Below, piece by piece: positions 1 through 9,300 of a DNA stretch of 64,000 nt (position 1 is the first letter of the stretch; every line of letters starts with the position of its first letter). This DNA is from an uncultured Isosphaeraceae bacterium. GTDB taxonomy: Bacteria > Planctomycetota > Planctomycetia > Isosphaerales > Isosphaeraceae. Position numbers and translations under genes: made by a program. The notes beneath the pieces were generated by a model, which had not been told where the DNA came from, made no database searches, and saw only the letters and a list, made by a program, of their open reading frames with translations. Where the stretch lies: positions 620,001-684,000 of the forward strand of contig CAMFLR010000001.1 of assembly GCA_945957605.1 (NCBI GenBank). Reading direction: 5' to 3'.

Positions 1-555
1 ACGGATTCCGACGGAGAAATCTACATTGTTGGCTATGATCGTGGTTTGATCTATCAGATCGACGCGATGAGTGCCGACCTCACTCCTGCCGCTCCCCCGC
101 GCGAAATCGTTCCAACCTCACGGCAAGACGCGGTTCTCTGGAAGCGAACTGAATCACGCCCGCCCACCGAATGGAATCGCGAGAATTTCGACGACAGCGG
201 CTGGAACGAATCTCCCGGCGGATTCGGAACTCGCGGAACTCCAGGCGCGAATGTTCGAACGGAGTGGCGTAGCCGCGACATCTGGCTGCGGCGCAATATC
301 ACGCTTCCCGACGTCGATCTGAAATCGCTGGCGCTGCTCGTCCATCACGACGAAGACGCCGAAATCTACATCAACGGCGTGCTCGCTGCGCGACTGCCGC
401 GGTTTGTCTCCGACTACGAGGAAGTTCCCATTTCCGACGAAGCGCGTGCAGCACTCCGCCCTGGCAAGAACGTGCTCGCCGTGCATTGTCGCCAAACGGG
501 CGGCGGGCAGTATATTGACGTGGGAATCATTCAACATCAAACGACGCGTAAATAA
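1..555 (+). CDS. C-terminal fragment of a sugar-dehydrogenase-like protein with a beta-sandwich domain (5' end outside window)
   Basis: The reading frame is open from the first base, so only the last 184 codons are visible. The first residues (DSDGEIYIVGYDRGLIYQID) resemble the last blade of a soluble PQQ-type glucose/sorbosone dehydrogenase beta-propeller. About residues 45-180 resemble a galactose-binding-like beta-sandwich: a FDDSGW segment, a G-rich turn, then WLRRNITL, a HHDEDAEIYING turn and a closing NVLAVHC strand. Such modules usually bind carbohydrate or act as accessory domains. The protein is probably secreted, but the N terminus is missing. The fold of the C-terminal half is reasonably clear. 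The enzymatic identity rests on one propeller strand and is an inference. Confidence 0.6.
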   Translation, partial: TDSDGEIYIVGYDRGLIYQIDAMSADLTPAAPPREIVPTSRQDAVLWKRTESRPPTEWNRENFDDSGWNESPGGFGTRGTPGANVRTEWRSRDIWLRRNITLPDVDLKSLALLVHHDEDAEIYINGVLAARLPRFVSDYEEVPISDEARAALRPGKNVLAVHCRQTGGGQYIDVGIIQHQTTRK

Positions 556-610
556 GATCAAGTCGCATGATGGAGCCGGGGGTGGAAGCCGAAATCGGAT
601 AACCGGGTGC

Positions 611-632
611 CACTGGTGGTATGCCACCAGTG
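611..632. repeat. short perfect palindrome, possible dispersed repeat or terminator
   Basis: Arms CACTGGTGG (611-619) and CCACCAGTG (624-632) flank a 4-nt loop, TATG. It sits 55 bp after the stop of the first gene. No T-run follows, so it is not a classical intrinsic terminator. No second copy was noticed in this window. The form resembles short intergenic REP-like palindromes, which is an inference. Confidence 0.5.
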
Positions 633-818
633 TGCCCTAAGTGACGTCCAAGGCATTGGTTGGGTACCAACCAGTTGCACCCAGAAAAGGCTGATCCAAG
701 GCGCGATATCGCTCACCACCCTAGATTCCAGGTCGAGCCAAAATCAATTGTGGTTCCAGACGCGATGCAAATTTGACAGAAGTTTTCGATCGGGACGTTT
801 GCACTGCGCGCGTTGAAA

Positions 819-861
819 CGGGCTGGCAGCGACCGCACTTGTTGCGATCGCTGCCAGCCCG
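819..861 (-). terminator. hairpin downstream of the S41 protease gene
   Basis: Perfect 14-bp arms (819-832 and 848-861, CGGGCTGGCAGCGA and its complement) enclose a 15-nt loop. The hairpin lies about 50 bp past the stop codon of the leftward S41 gene. Read leftward it is followed by TTTC only, so termination would be by a strong GC stem with a weak U tract. Confidence 0.5.
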
Positions 862-910
862 ATTGTCTACGAGAATCTAGAGACGTCGAAGGGTCGAACC
901 TCACGTCCAA

Positions 911-2593
911 TTATCGCGACGTCAAAGCCTTCTTCCCGCTCAACTCGGTGATCGCTCGCGAAAGCACGCGGTCGTCTTTGGGATTTCCGATCTCAAACGT
1001 CGGAAGGGCGTCGTTACCATCACGCGGCTTGGCGACTTCTTGCATCAAGATCTTCGGCTCGACGCCCTGTTCGCTGTAAGCACGGCCGGTCGGCGAGTAG
1101 AACTGGGCCGTCGTCAGCTTCAGTCCGGCGGGAACGGTACGAAGCTCGAAAATGCTTTGCACCGATCCCTTGCCGTAGCTTTTGTGGTCGCCAATGATCG
1201 TCGCACGGTCGAGGTCTTTGAGCGCACCCGCGAGAATCTCGCTGGCGGAAGCGCTGTCGCGATCTATCAGCACCACGAGCGGCATCGTATAAACCAGGTC
1301 GGGCCGGGCGCGGTAGATCTGCGTCTGGCCGGGGGCACGCCCCTTGGTGGAGACGATCACACCGTGGTCGACGAAACGATCGGCGATGTCGACCGCCACA
1401 TTCAGCAGGCCGCCCGGGTTGCCTCGCAAATCGAGGACGAGCGTACGCAGACCCTGGCGCTGAAGCTTGGCGATCGCCTTGTCGAGTTCGTCGGTCGAGG
1501 TCTTCTGGAAGCCGGTGAGCTGGATGTAGCCGACACCGGCGGAAGGGTCGACGATCTTCGCTTGAGCGACACTCGCAACCTCGACGTGTCGACGCGAGAG
1601 CCGAAGCGATTTTGTGCCGCCAGCGGCGTATTGCACGGTGATGTCGACGGTCGAACCTTCAGCACCTTGAAGCATGCCGGCAGCCTCGTCGAGCCCCATC
1701 CCCTTCACCGACTTCGGCCCGACTGCGACGATCTTGTCGCCAATTTTCAGGCCAGCTTCGAATGCAGGTCCGTCCTTGATCACACCGACAAGCCGTAGGC
1801 CAAGCTCGTCTTGCTTCAGCTCGACGCCCAGGCCGACGAAGTTGCCGTCGATCATCGAGAACATGTCGTCGAGCTTGTCGGGCGTGAGGTAGCTCGAATA
1901 GGGATCGAGCACGTCGCACGCAGCGTAGGTGAATTCGAGAATCACCGGCGCGGGAGTGATGCCGAGTCCCTGTCGTGCCAGTTCGCAGGCCGAGAGAATC
2001 TCGGAACGCGCGGCATTCCGGCTGGGAATCTCGATCATTTCCCGGCGCTCGCGGAGCGCCTGACGGAGCCAGGTTATGCGAGTGGCGTCGCTCGTGATGG
2101 CGTTGGTTTTGAGGTAGTTGGGGTCTCGGAGAGCGACTTCCATGTTGTCGTAGCCGCGGCGAATCATCGGCTCGAGCGCGGCCTTGTCGACATAATGCGA
2201 CTCGATGCGATCGACGAGCTCATCGTACAGCTCGAGAGCTTTATCGCGTGAGAGCTTGAGGAGGATCTCACGGAACGAGCGGTCGGAATAACGGCGGACG
2301 AGCTTGTAGTGCGTCTCGCAGAGCCGCAGACGGTGTGAGAATTCGGTGCGGCTCGGCCAGAGTTCGATCGCGTCTTCGTAAAGACGGATGGCCGAGGCCC
2401 AATTTCGCTTCCGTTCGAATTCAAGCCCGCGCTGCAGCGACTGGGCGGGATCGCCCGGAATCGCCTTCGCTTCCGCAGCGGTGGCGGGTGCCGTTCCCTC
2501 GGGCTCTGCCGCTCTGGTCACGGAGAGGGTTAAGCCGGCGAAAATCGCCAGGGCCAAACACCCCTTACGGACAAGTTCCTCGAGGCTCATCAC
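911..2593 (-). CDS. S41 family C-terminal processing peptidase with PDZ domain
   Basis: A 560-residue exported serine protease of the CtpA type. It has a hydrophobic signal segment (about residues 10-28) and a helical, TPR-like N-terminal part (about 50-110) before the S41 cap region. A PDZ domain lies at about 245-330 (GNFVGLGVEL, then GLKIGDKIVAVG). The S41 core carries the Ser/Lys dyad: Ser449 in SASASE and Lys475 in YGKGSVQ. These enzymes cleave periplasmic proteins near their C termini after PDZ recognition. The first codon is GTG at 2593, followed at once by ATG at 2590, and either may be used. The gene is monocistronic and is followed by a GC-rich hairpin. Family assignment is firm; the substrate is unknown. 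Confidence 0.93.
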   Translation of the reverse strand: MMSLEELVRKGCLALAIFAGLTLSVTRAAEPEGTAPATAAEAKAIPGDPAQSLQRGLEFERKRNWASAIRLYEDAIELWPSRTEFSHRLRLCETHYKLVRRYSDRSFREILLKLSRDKALELYDELVDRIESHYVDKAALEPMIRRGYDNMEVALRDPNYLKTNAITSDATRITWLRQALRERREMIEIPSRNAARSEILSACELARQGLGITPAPVILEFTYAACDVLDPYSSYLTPDKLDDMFSMIDGNFVGLGVELKQDELGLRLVGVIKDGPAFEAGLKIGDKIVAVGPKSVKGMGLDEAAGMLQGAEGSTVDITVQYAAGGTKSLRLSRRHVEVASVAQAKIVDPSAGVGYIQLTGFQKTSTDELDKAIAKLQRQGLRTLVLDLRGNPGGLLNVAVDIADRFVDHGVIVSTKGRAPGQTQIYRARPDLVYTMPLVVLIDRDSASASEILAGALKDLDRATIIGDHKSYGKGSVQSIFELRTVPAGLKLTTAQFYSPTGRAYSEQGVEPKILMQEVAKPRDGNDALPTFEIGNPKDDRVLSRAITELSGKKALTSR

Positions 2594-3060
2594 GAAACGG
2601 TCCCCTCGCGCTGCGGAGGGCGCAACGGGCGAGACCGCGGAATCGTGCGGGAGGGTGATGAGCCGAGCTTAATGGGGGTTGTCAGTGACCCATGCCGTTT
2701 TCAAGGCGGCAACGACTGACGTGTCCCGCTCGGAGTTTCAAACCTACCCAGGGCGACCGTGATTCGTCCGTGCACCGCTCCATGGTTGCTTATTCTCAGA
2801 TGTGTGTCAAAGTCGGCGGGCACGGCCGATCGCGACGGAAAAGAGCGTCGCTCAAAACGGCCGGTCCGTGAGGCACCGAGCACTCCTGACTCACCTGCCT
2901 CGGCTGAAATATACCACACGTTGGCAAGGGGATGTGTTGAACTTTTGCGACGAGAGTTTATGTCAAAACTACAAGCTTTGATGAAATCAACACCTTCGCG
3001 AGATCGGAATGAGCCGAGGCATCATTCGCGACCTCGCCGAAGGTCGGCATCTCTTAAACT
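2594..3060. other. gene-free stretch
   Basis: This 467-bp gap separates the CRTAC1-like gene's 3' end from the S41 protease 5' end. It must carry the S41 promoter, but no convincing -35/-10 pair was picked out. A short 5-bp stem (3036-3048) lies just after the CRTAC1 stop. Open frames here have no recognisable protein features. Confidence 0.5.
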
Positions 3061-4842
3061 TTACTTCTTTTTGGCCGGTTCGGCCGTTGCTTCGTCGATT
3101 TTGTAGGTTTGACCGGGCTTTGCGTCCTTGATCGTCGAAATTTTTCCCGAAGGCCAGACGATTTCGACGCCGTCGATGCGACTCGCCCCGCCCAGGCCGA
3201 ACGTGAGCGGCAATTCCGACGACGAGAGATACCCCTTCGCCGGGAACAATTGCCGCTGCTGGATCAGGTCTCCAGCTTTCACCGCTACCTTCGCGCCGAT
3301 GCCCACCCGGTTCGATTCCTTGCCGTTGAGCACGATGCGAATCCAGTTGCTCTTCGACCCGCCATCGTTGCGGAAGAGACGCGCTGGACCGCCGTTTGCA
3401 GTCATCACAACGTCAAGGTCACCGTCACCGTCAATGTCGGCATAAGCGCTCCCACGGCCAACGATTGGCGTGAACAGGTCGGGGCCAGCGATTTCAGACG
3501 AGACGAGCGTGAACATGCCTCGTCCTTTCTGACCGCTGTTCCAGAAAAGCTGCGCTGCCTGCTCGTACGTCATCGACGCCTGAACCTTGGCGATGTCGTT
3601 CTCGAGGTGGCCGTTCGTCGAAAGCAGGTCGAGCCGGCCGTCGTTGTCGTAGTCAAAGAAGAAAAGGCCGAACTTGAGCGGCGGCTGCGTCGGGGCGCCG
3701 AGGCCGAAGATGTTCGCCTGGTCGGAGAAGAGCAATCGCGTGGGATCTTCGGTCACGTAGAGCGCGGTCATTTCATTGGCGAAGTTGCCAATCGCCAGAC
3801 CGAGCGTGTTGTCGTTCTTGAAGTAGGCCCAGTCGATACCCATGGCACCTCGGGCGTTGCCCAGCGAATCCATCGCCACGCCCGACGTCAGGCCGACCTC
3901 CTCGAACTTGCCATTGCCGAGGTTGTGAAACAGGAAATTCGGCACGGTATCGTTGGCGATCGCAATGTCGACCAAGCCGTCGCCATCAATATCAAAGGGC
4001 GCGATGCCGAGCCCCTTCCCCTTCGGCGATTTCAACTCAGGCGAGCGCACCTGAATGCCGGCCGACTCGCTGATATCGACAAACTTTCCCTTGTCGTTAC
4101 GCAAGAGCGTGCTGAGCGTGCCGTTGAAGGCTGTCGGCGGACCATAAGCCCGCCCCTTGCCCGAAAGCTGGAAGTTCTGCGACTTGTCCTTGTCGACCGA
4201 CCAATCCACATAGCGGCAAATAAAGAGGTCGAGGTCGCCGTCGTTCTCGATATCGACGAACGCCGCGCTCGTTTGCCAGCCGTCGCCGCCTTTGGCATTT
4301 GCCTCGGTGGTGACGTTCTTGAACTTTCCGCCCCCTTCATTGTGGTAAAGGACGCCGCCTTCACCAAGTGTCGTGATAAAGAGGTCGAGGTTGCCGTCGT
4401 TGTCATAATCGCCGACGGCCACGCCCTGTCCGAAGTGGGTCATCGCCAGGCCAGCGGCCGCGGTGACGTCGGTGAACTTGCCCTTGCCATCGTTTTGATA
4501 AAGACGGTTGCCGACGGTTCCCTTCGCCTGTCGGCCAGGCCAGGCCGCCGAGTTGACGAGGAACAGGTCGGCGTCGCCATCGTTGTCGTAGTCGAAAAAT
4601 GCGACGCCCGACCCCATTGTTTCGGGCAGCAGTTTTTCGCCCTCAGCCGCATTGGTGTGAACGAAGTCGATACCTGCCGCCTTCGTGATCTCAACGAACT
4701 TCACGTCGGGCGGTTTGACGTTCGTGGCGGGCTTAATCGCCACGGGTGCCTGTGGCTTGGCGATGACTGTCTCGGGCTTTCGTTCCGTGCAGCCGGTCAG
4801 GAGCACTAGACCAAGCGCGGGGAAGAATTTGCGGAATCTCAT
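3061..4842 (-). CDS. CRTAC1-like FG-GAP/VCBS repeat lipoprotein with ASPIC/UnbV C-terminal domain
   Basis: A 593-residue protein with a lipoprotein signal: the LLTGC lipobox places the acylated Cys at residue 18. At least six calcium-binding-type FG-GAP repeats follow, each with a D-x-D/N-x-D-G core (DYDNDGDAD, DYDNDGNLD, DIENDGDLD, DIDGDGLVD, DYDNDGRLD, DIDGDGDLD). Together they suggest an integrin-like beta-propeller. The ASPIC/UnbV domain spans about residues 505-580 (NRVGIGAKV to VEIVWPSG). The protein should sit outside the cytoplasmic membrane. Its start codon overlaps the stop of the multiheme cytochrome gene by one base (TAATG), so the two are probably translationally coupled. The function of such cytochrome/CRTAC1 pairs is not established; the protein could be a scaffold or binding partner. 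Domain calls are firm, the role is open. Confidence 0.9.
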   Translation of the reverse strand: MRFRKFFPALGLVLLTGCTERKPETVIAKPQAPVAIKPATNVKPPDVKFVEITKAAGIDFVHTNAAEGEKLLPETMGSGVAFFDYDNDGDADLFLVNSAAWPGRQAKGTVGNRLYQNDGKGKFTDVTAAAGLAMTHFGQGVAVGDYDNDGNLDLFITTLGEGGVLYHNEGGGKFKNVTTEANAKGGDGWQTSAAFVDIENDGDLDLFICRYVDWSVDKDKSQNFQLSGKGRAYGPPTAFNGTLSTLLRNDKGKFVDISESAGIQVRSPELKSPKGKGLGIAPFDIDGDGLVDIAIANDTVPNFLFHNLGNGKFEEVGLTSGVAMDSLGNARGAMGIDWAYFKNDNTLGLAIGNFANEMTALYVTEDPTRLLFSDQANIFGLGAPTQPPLKFGLFFFDYDNDGRLDLLSTNGHLENDIAKVQASMTYEQAAQLFWNSGQKGRGMFTLVSSEIAGPDLFTPIVGRGSAYADIDGDGDLDVVMTANGGPARLFRNDGGSKSNWIRIVLNGKESNRVGIGAKVAVKAGDLIQQRQLFPAKGYLSSSELPLTFGLGGASRIDGVEIVWPSGKISTIKDAKPGQTYKIDEATAEPAKKK

Positions 4843-7800
4843 TATTCTTCTTCCTCCCGCGCAGCGACGGGTTCGGAGAGGGTTGAATCCTTCGTCACAT
4901 CAATTCCAGGAGCGTCTTTGCGATGCATCGGGTGAATCACCACCGATCGCGCATTTTGGTCGGCCGCGGGGTTGTCCTTCACGGCAATACCGATCGCCCG
5001 CCCTTCGGCGAGTTCGTCGGGCTTGTACATGGCGTGAAGCGCCTTGTGGGTGATCGCCAACGTGCGGGCGAGGCTCGCCTGCGTTGCGACGTCACCCTCA
5101 CCACCAAAGATCTTGTTGAGCTGATCCGCCGTCACAAGTAGCGGTGTCAGCCTGGAACCAAACGCGGGACGGTCCGCCTTCAGGAAGCTATCGATCTTGC
5201 TCGAAAGCTCGGTCGCGAGCGTCTTGCGATCGCCCGACTTTGCGTTCGGGTCGCCGATCTTGCGAGCGAGGTCTTCAATTCCCTCAGGCGTAACCGCGAC
5301 TGCGACCGGCTTGTCGCCCGTGGGGGCTTCGTCGGCCAATTCGGCATACGCAAGGCCGAGTCCGTAGTGCGCCGTCACATTCTCGCTATCGATCGATAGC
5401 GTGTGCCGGAACACGGCGGCCGTCTTGTTCAGAAGCGCGATACGCTCCGTCGATTTCGGCGCTTCCTGCCGCGATCGCGAGTAGACAACGTTTCCAAGCG
5501 CGTTGTTCACCTCGTAGTCGAAGCTGAGGTCGATACCGCGATCGGGAATCCGGGTCGAGAGTACCGATTCGTACTTCGTGATCGCCTCATCAAGGAAGCC
5601 GTTACGCTCGTCGATCTGTGCCGAGAGCCAGGCGATTACCCAGGGCGCGGCGGGCTGAGCGTGCTTGCTCGCTTTTTCCAGTGCGGCCAATGCATCTGGG
5701 ATGCGGCCTTCTCGAATGTAAACGCGGCCAAGGTTGGTATAACCATCGGCCTTGCCCAGCTCGGCGACTTTCTGGAAAACCGGCTCCGCCTGCTTGAGTT
5801 CACCCTTCTGGCCCCCCTTCTCCGCTCCTTCGAGGAACAGGCCAATGCCGTAATCATTCCAGCGCTGCCAAACTTCCTTGATCGGCGAGTCGGGGTTTTC
5901 GACCTTCTTACCGCCGACGATCGGCAACGTCACGCTGTCTTTCGCCATCACCACAACCGGCAATTCAGGACCTTTCCCCTTGCCGAAGATGTAGTCCATG
6001 TACGTGCGGTCGAACTTGCGATAGTTCACGCGCGCTTCGAGCGTGATTGGCTCGGTCGACTTGCCCGGCGTGTCGAGTGCGAAGTGCACAACTTGCCCCG
6101 CACCCGGCGGCACCTGCTTGTTGTAGAGCGGGACAAAAATGTCCTGCGGATTGCGGCGATCGATTCGTTTTCCGTTGCGGTCGAGCATATACACATTGAT
6201 GAAGTGTGAATAAGGATCGACCGTGCCGTTCTTGTCGATTCCTCCCGATCGGCCGACGATCTTGTCCCCTTGCTTGGCGATCAACTCGACCCAGATTTCA
6301 TTCGAGTCGACCGTCCCCTGACTGAACGGGTGGCCCAGGCCAAGCGTTCGGACCACGACTTCGACGAGATAGGGCTTGCCGGCCGAAAGCGTGGGAACTT
6401 CGGGACGAATCGGACCCAGGAGTTTGCCTTCGACCACACCTTCGTCGCGCAGGGCGAAGATGTCGACGCGGACTTTCTGATCGGCCAGGAACTTGGCATG
6501 CTTCTCGGCGATATCGGGCCGGTTACGCATCGTTGCCAGGCCCGTGTTCGCACTGACAAAGAGGTGGTCGTGAATTTCCTTGCCGCCCTGGCCATCGAAA
6601 TCCTTCGCGCCGAAATCGTTCGACGCGATGAAGTTCATGTGGCAGTTCACGCATTGCCCCTTCGCGGTGGGCGGATAGTAAAAACTCCGCGCACCGTGGC
6701 CTGAAACGCCTGAAAGTAGGAACGTGTCGTAGTGATTCTGGCCGCGGAGGAAATCCTTGTAATGGTTCAGCGCGTAAGGCAGGCTCACCTTGTGGCAGGT
6801 CGAGCAGAACTGCGAATCCTTGATCAGCGGCTTCAAAAAAGTCCGCTTGTGCATCTCAGGCTTGGCCTTAACCAGGCGGTCGCTGACCCACCGAAGCGCG
6901 GGGTTGCCGCTGAAGGCAAAGGGATAATGCTCTGGCTCTTCGATCGTGTAATCTGCGTTACCGCGTGAGCTGTTCACATTCGTGATCGCGTGGCAAGCCG
7001 TGCAGGTGATCCCTGCCTGGCTTGTGGGATTGTTCACGTCATCATAATTCGGGTCGTCGAACTCACCCGAAAAGAACGGCACTGGGTCGTGACATCCCGC
7101 ACACCAGCGTGCGCCCTGTGTGTTGCCGTCACGCTCCATCGAGACTTTGCGAGTCTCGCGCACGCTCGTCAGATACGCCTTGTTGTTGAACGAGCTGAAA
7201 TGGTGGGAGCTGTGGAACCAGCCGTCGTAGGCATCTTTATGGCATTTCAGGCAGTAGTCATCGGCCATCAAAACCGACGCGGGAATGAAGTTGCCGTTCG
7301 AAGTCACAGCCTCGGAGGGGAAGAAGTATTTTGATCCCTCACGCGGTCCCTTCACGCCGAACTTGAGCGGCTGCTGCGCGTGCAGCATGCCCATGATCAC
7401 GACGAAGCCCGCGACAACCACACCACCACGTCGCGCCCATTTCCAGCGAATCATAGGCCCGGCGAGGCGGTGTTTGATGTAGAGCGCCACCGCGCCCAGC
7501 GGCAGCAAAACATGCAGCCAGTAGCTTACGCGGCGAACCGAGGCGTTCAGGTTGACGGCGTCTGAGAGACGCAGCGACATTTCAAGCCCGGTGATGAGGA
7601 TACCGAGCCCAACGCCGAGCAAAATCAGGCCGTAGCGCACCGCGCTCTTGTTCGGCCGTTTGCGTGAAGTGATGAAGTGAGCGAATCCGAATCCAAGAAA
7701 CGGCAGGATGATAAGAAGTCCGAGAGCGAGGTGAAGCATCACCATCGCCAGATAGAACGGAGTTTGCTGCAAGATGCCGGTGTACCAGGTGACGGCCGTC

Positions 7801-7946
7801 ACGCTGGCAAGATAGACGCCGTTTGCGCTCAACAGGGCGAAGCCGATGAGGCAAACCCAGAGCCAGGGCCGCAAGCCTGGGCCCACGGCGGGCGTATAAA
7901 CCCGCCCGCGGCGATCTTTCATCGCCGGAGTGGTTGGAGATGCCAT
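4842..7946 (-). CDS. membrane-anchored pentaheme c-type cytochrome with C-terminal TPR repeats
   Basis: The ATG at 7946 is chosen because AGGAAGAG stands just upstream and longer versions would run into the preceding gene. The product is 1034 residues. About five hydrophobic segments fill residues 15-200, resembling a cytochrome b-like membrane domain. Five CxxCH heme c motifs follow: CLKCH (about 232), CAGCH (281), CTACH (314), CSTCH (379) and CVNCH (431). The segment around 480-700 looks beta-rich, and about 740-960 is TPR-like (TNLGRVYIREGRIPDALAAL). It probably moves electrons between the quinone pool and a periplasmic or surface partner, but donor and acceptor cannot be read from sequence. 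It is coupled to the downstream CRTAC1-like lipoprotein. The combination of membrane domain, heme domain and TPR is unusual among biochemically known cytochromes. Confidence 0.88.
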   Translation of the reverse strand: MASPTTPAMKDRRGRVYTPAVGPGLRPWLWVCLIGFALLSANGVYLASVTAVTWYTGILQQTPFYLAMVMLHLALGLLIILPFLGFGFAHFITSRKRPNKSAVRYGLILLGVGLGILITGLEMSLRLSDAVNLNASVRRVSYWLHVLLPLGAVALYIKHRLAGPMIRWKWARRGGVVVAGFVVIMGMLHAQQPLKFGVKGPREGSKYFFPSEAVTSNGNFIPASVLMADDYCLKCHKDAYDGWFHSSHHFSSFNNKAYLTSVRETRKVSMERDGNTQGARWCAGCHDPVPFFSGEFDDPNYDDVNNPTSQAGITCTACHAITNVNSSRGNADYTIEEPEHYPFAFSGNPALRWVSDRLVKAKPEMHKRTFLKPLIKDSQFCSTCHKVSLPYALNHYKDFLRGQNHYDTFLLSGVSGHGARSFYYPPTAKGQCVNCHMNFIASNDFGAKDFDGQGGKEIHDHLFVSANTGLATMRNRPDIAEKHAKFLADQKVRVDIFALRDEGVVEGKLLGPIRPEVPTLSAGKPYLVEVVVRTLGLGHPFSQGTVDSNEIWVELIAKQGDKIVGRSGGIDKNGTVDPYSHFINVYMLDRNGKRIDRRNPQDIFVPLYNKQVPPGAGQVVHFALDTPGKSTEPITLEARVNYRKFDRTYMDYIFGKGKGPELPVVVMAKDSVTLPIVGGKKVENPDSPIKEVWQRWNDYGIGLFLEGAEKGGQKGELKQAEPVFQKVAELGKADGYTNLGRVYIREGRIPDALAALEKASKHAQPAAPWVIAWLSAQIDERNGFLDEAITKYESVLSTRIPDRGIDLSFDYEVNNALGNVVYSRSRQEAPKSTERIALLNKTAAVFRHTLSIDSENVTAHYGLGLAYAELADEAPTGDKPVAVAVTPEGIEDLARKIGDPNAKSGDRKTLATELSSKIDSFLKADRPAFGSRLTPLLVTADQLNKIFGGEGDVATQASLARTLAITHKALHAMYKPDELAEGRAIGIAVKDNPAADQNARSVVIHPMHRKDAPGIDVTKDSTLSEPVAAREEEE

Positions 7947-8001
7947 GAAACTCTTCCTCTGGGACGAAAAACGGAAAATCGAAATATGAATGCAGGATCG
8001 C

Positions 8002-8616
8002 TCAGTAAGAGCGCGAGGCCGACGCCGGCGCATCGAGCGCGATCGACGTCAGAACTTTGTGAACGACGGGAGCGAGCTGGGGCTCGGCCGATTCCGGAAA
8101 ATTGCAGACGACGGCCAGGGTTTGTGCCGGCATGAAAAACGTCACTGTGACCTGACGGGTCGGCACAATCGGCTTGTTCTCGCGCGAAGTCGGCTGCCCC
8201 ATGCCGGTGGCGGCAAGCGAGCTACCGTCGCCGGCACCTAGCACATCGACTCGCGCAGCCGTACTTCCCGAGATGATCTGCGACGACCCCTTCGCCTGAG
8301 TGATTCCCGGCAGGCCCGTGAGCCTGGTTACTGATTCCTGTGCGTACCAGTCAGAGTCAGGCTTTGGGATGGGAAGCGCGGTGTAGACGATGAGCCGGCT
8401 ATCCGACGGCCCCGCCCACGCTGCGACGATGTCACCTGGCGCCATGACTTTGTCACGCGAAAGCGTAGTCCAATCGCTGCCAGGTTCGATCTTGATGCCC
8501 GCCTTTTCAAGCGGCGTGGTCGGACCGCAACCCGACGTTGCGACCGCCATCCAAACGAGTCCAAGACCTACGAACCGGCGGCCATCCCCCAGCGCCTGGG
8601 GCAAATGCAAACGCAT
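8002..8616 (-). CDS. hypothetical lipoprotein upstream of the multiheme cytochrome
   Basis: A 204-residue protein with a lipoprotein signal peptide: a hydrophobic run, then VATSGC with Cys30 as the likely lipidated residue. The mature part has short beta-strand-like stretches (RLIVYTALPIP, RQVTVTFFMP, TLAVVCNFPE) and ends with a helix (LAPVVHKVLTSI). No family is recognised. It lies 55 bp upstream of the cytochrome start in the same direction, so it is probably in the same operon. A role as an accessory factor of the redox unit is inferred from position only. Confidence 0.75.
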   Translation of the reverse strand: MRLHLPQALGDGRRFVGLGLVWMAVATSGCGPTTPLEKAGIKIEPGSDWTTLSRDKVMAPGDIVAAWAGPSDSRLIVYTALPIPKPDSDWYAQESVTRLTGLPGITQAKGSSQIISGSTAARVDVLGAGDGSSLAATGMGQPTSRENKPIVPTRQVTVTFFMPAQTLAVVCNFPESAEPQLAPVVHKVLTSIALDAPASASRSY

Positions 8617-8711
8617 ATCCAGAAAACTCCCGCTAAAACAAATCGGCGACGCGGAACCTCCGCGCAGTTCGAGCGCGGCGCGGAGCGACAGGTTTACCGT
8701 GGCGGGATTGT

Positions 8712-9116
8712 TTAGCGCGGGGGACGGTCGAGCCGAGATGCGAATTCGCGATACGTCACCGCAGGTTCGGGTGCGAGCAATCGCGCGGCAATTGAGTTTG
8801 CTGGCGGTGTAAGTTGCGCCAGTACCGCAGAAGCGGAAGGGAAAACGGAAATCGCGGCCGTCGGTGCCGGCGTTTCGTCCTGGCAGTGACGCGGTACGGC
8901 GACCGGGACGCTCGGTTCTTGATGCATTTGATCAATCAAGGCGAGCGGTGCGAAATCGGCGTTGAGCGCGTTGAGCATGCGGCCGAGGGTCGGCGGCGGG
9001 TCGGCAACGTGGCAACCGGCGCGGGCGACCTGCGCATCGCCGACCAGACCGGCAAGCACCAGGAGTGCGGCCAGAACCGGCGAGGGGACGCAGATCGTGC
9101 GGCGAATGCCCGTCAC
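8712..9116 (-). CDS. small predicted secreted protein, unknown function
   Basis: A 134-residue frame from a GTG start with a convincing export signal: a basic N terminus (TGIRR), a hydrophobic core (LAALLVLAGLVG) and a signal peptidase-like VARAG site. The mature part is Pro/Ala-rich with two cysteines (GCHV, RHCQD) and no recognised domain. It is the first gene of the leftward group ending with the CRTAC1-like lipoprotein, 95 bp before the next gene. The signal peptide is the main reason to believe the gene. GTG start and weak ribosome binding site keep confidence moderate. Confidence 0.55.
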   Translation of the reverse strand: MTGIRRTICVPSPVLAALLVLAGLVGDAQVARAGCHVADPPPTLGRMLNALNADFAPLALIDQMHQEPSVPVAVPRHCQDETPAPTAAISVFPSASAVLAQLTPPANSIAARLLAPEPAVTYREFASRLDRPPR

Positions 9117-9270
9117 GAGGCTTCAACGCTCCGGATTGACGAACTTCGTGCGAAGAAGAGAGTGCACCGACCCTGATATTAGACGGCCCCGCGTCGGCGA
9201 TTGTCAACGCGTTTCGCCAATTCGCTTTGTGAGGAATGAGTGATTCGCGCGTTTCGCGGTCCGGCTGGGG

Positions 9271-9300
9271 TTGGGTTCGCGCGGCGCACTCGTTTACAAT
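9271..9300 (+). promoter_or_regulatory. candidate sigma70-type promoter for the ABC-2 permease gene
   Basis: TTGGGT (9271-9276), 18-bp spacer, TACAAT (9295-9300). The -10 box matches consensus at five of six positions. It would give a leader of roughly 140 nt before the TTG start. Confidence 0.4.

Larger units (their letters stand above)
556..910. other. gene-free stretch between convergent genes, holding two palindromes
   Basis: This 355-bp gap lies between the 3' ends of the sugar-dehydrogenase-like gene and the S41 protease gene. No convincing coding frame is seen. It holds a 9-bp-arm palindrome (611-632) and a 14-bp-arm hairpin (819-861), described separately. Confidence 0.6.

Noticed and set aside
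3109-4809. 566-codon rightward open frame opposite the CRTAC1-like gene
   Set aside because: It is fully antisense to a gene with clear lipobox, FG-GAP and ASPIC domains. The translation has no domain or signal and reflects GC-rich codon bias.
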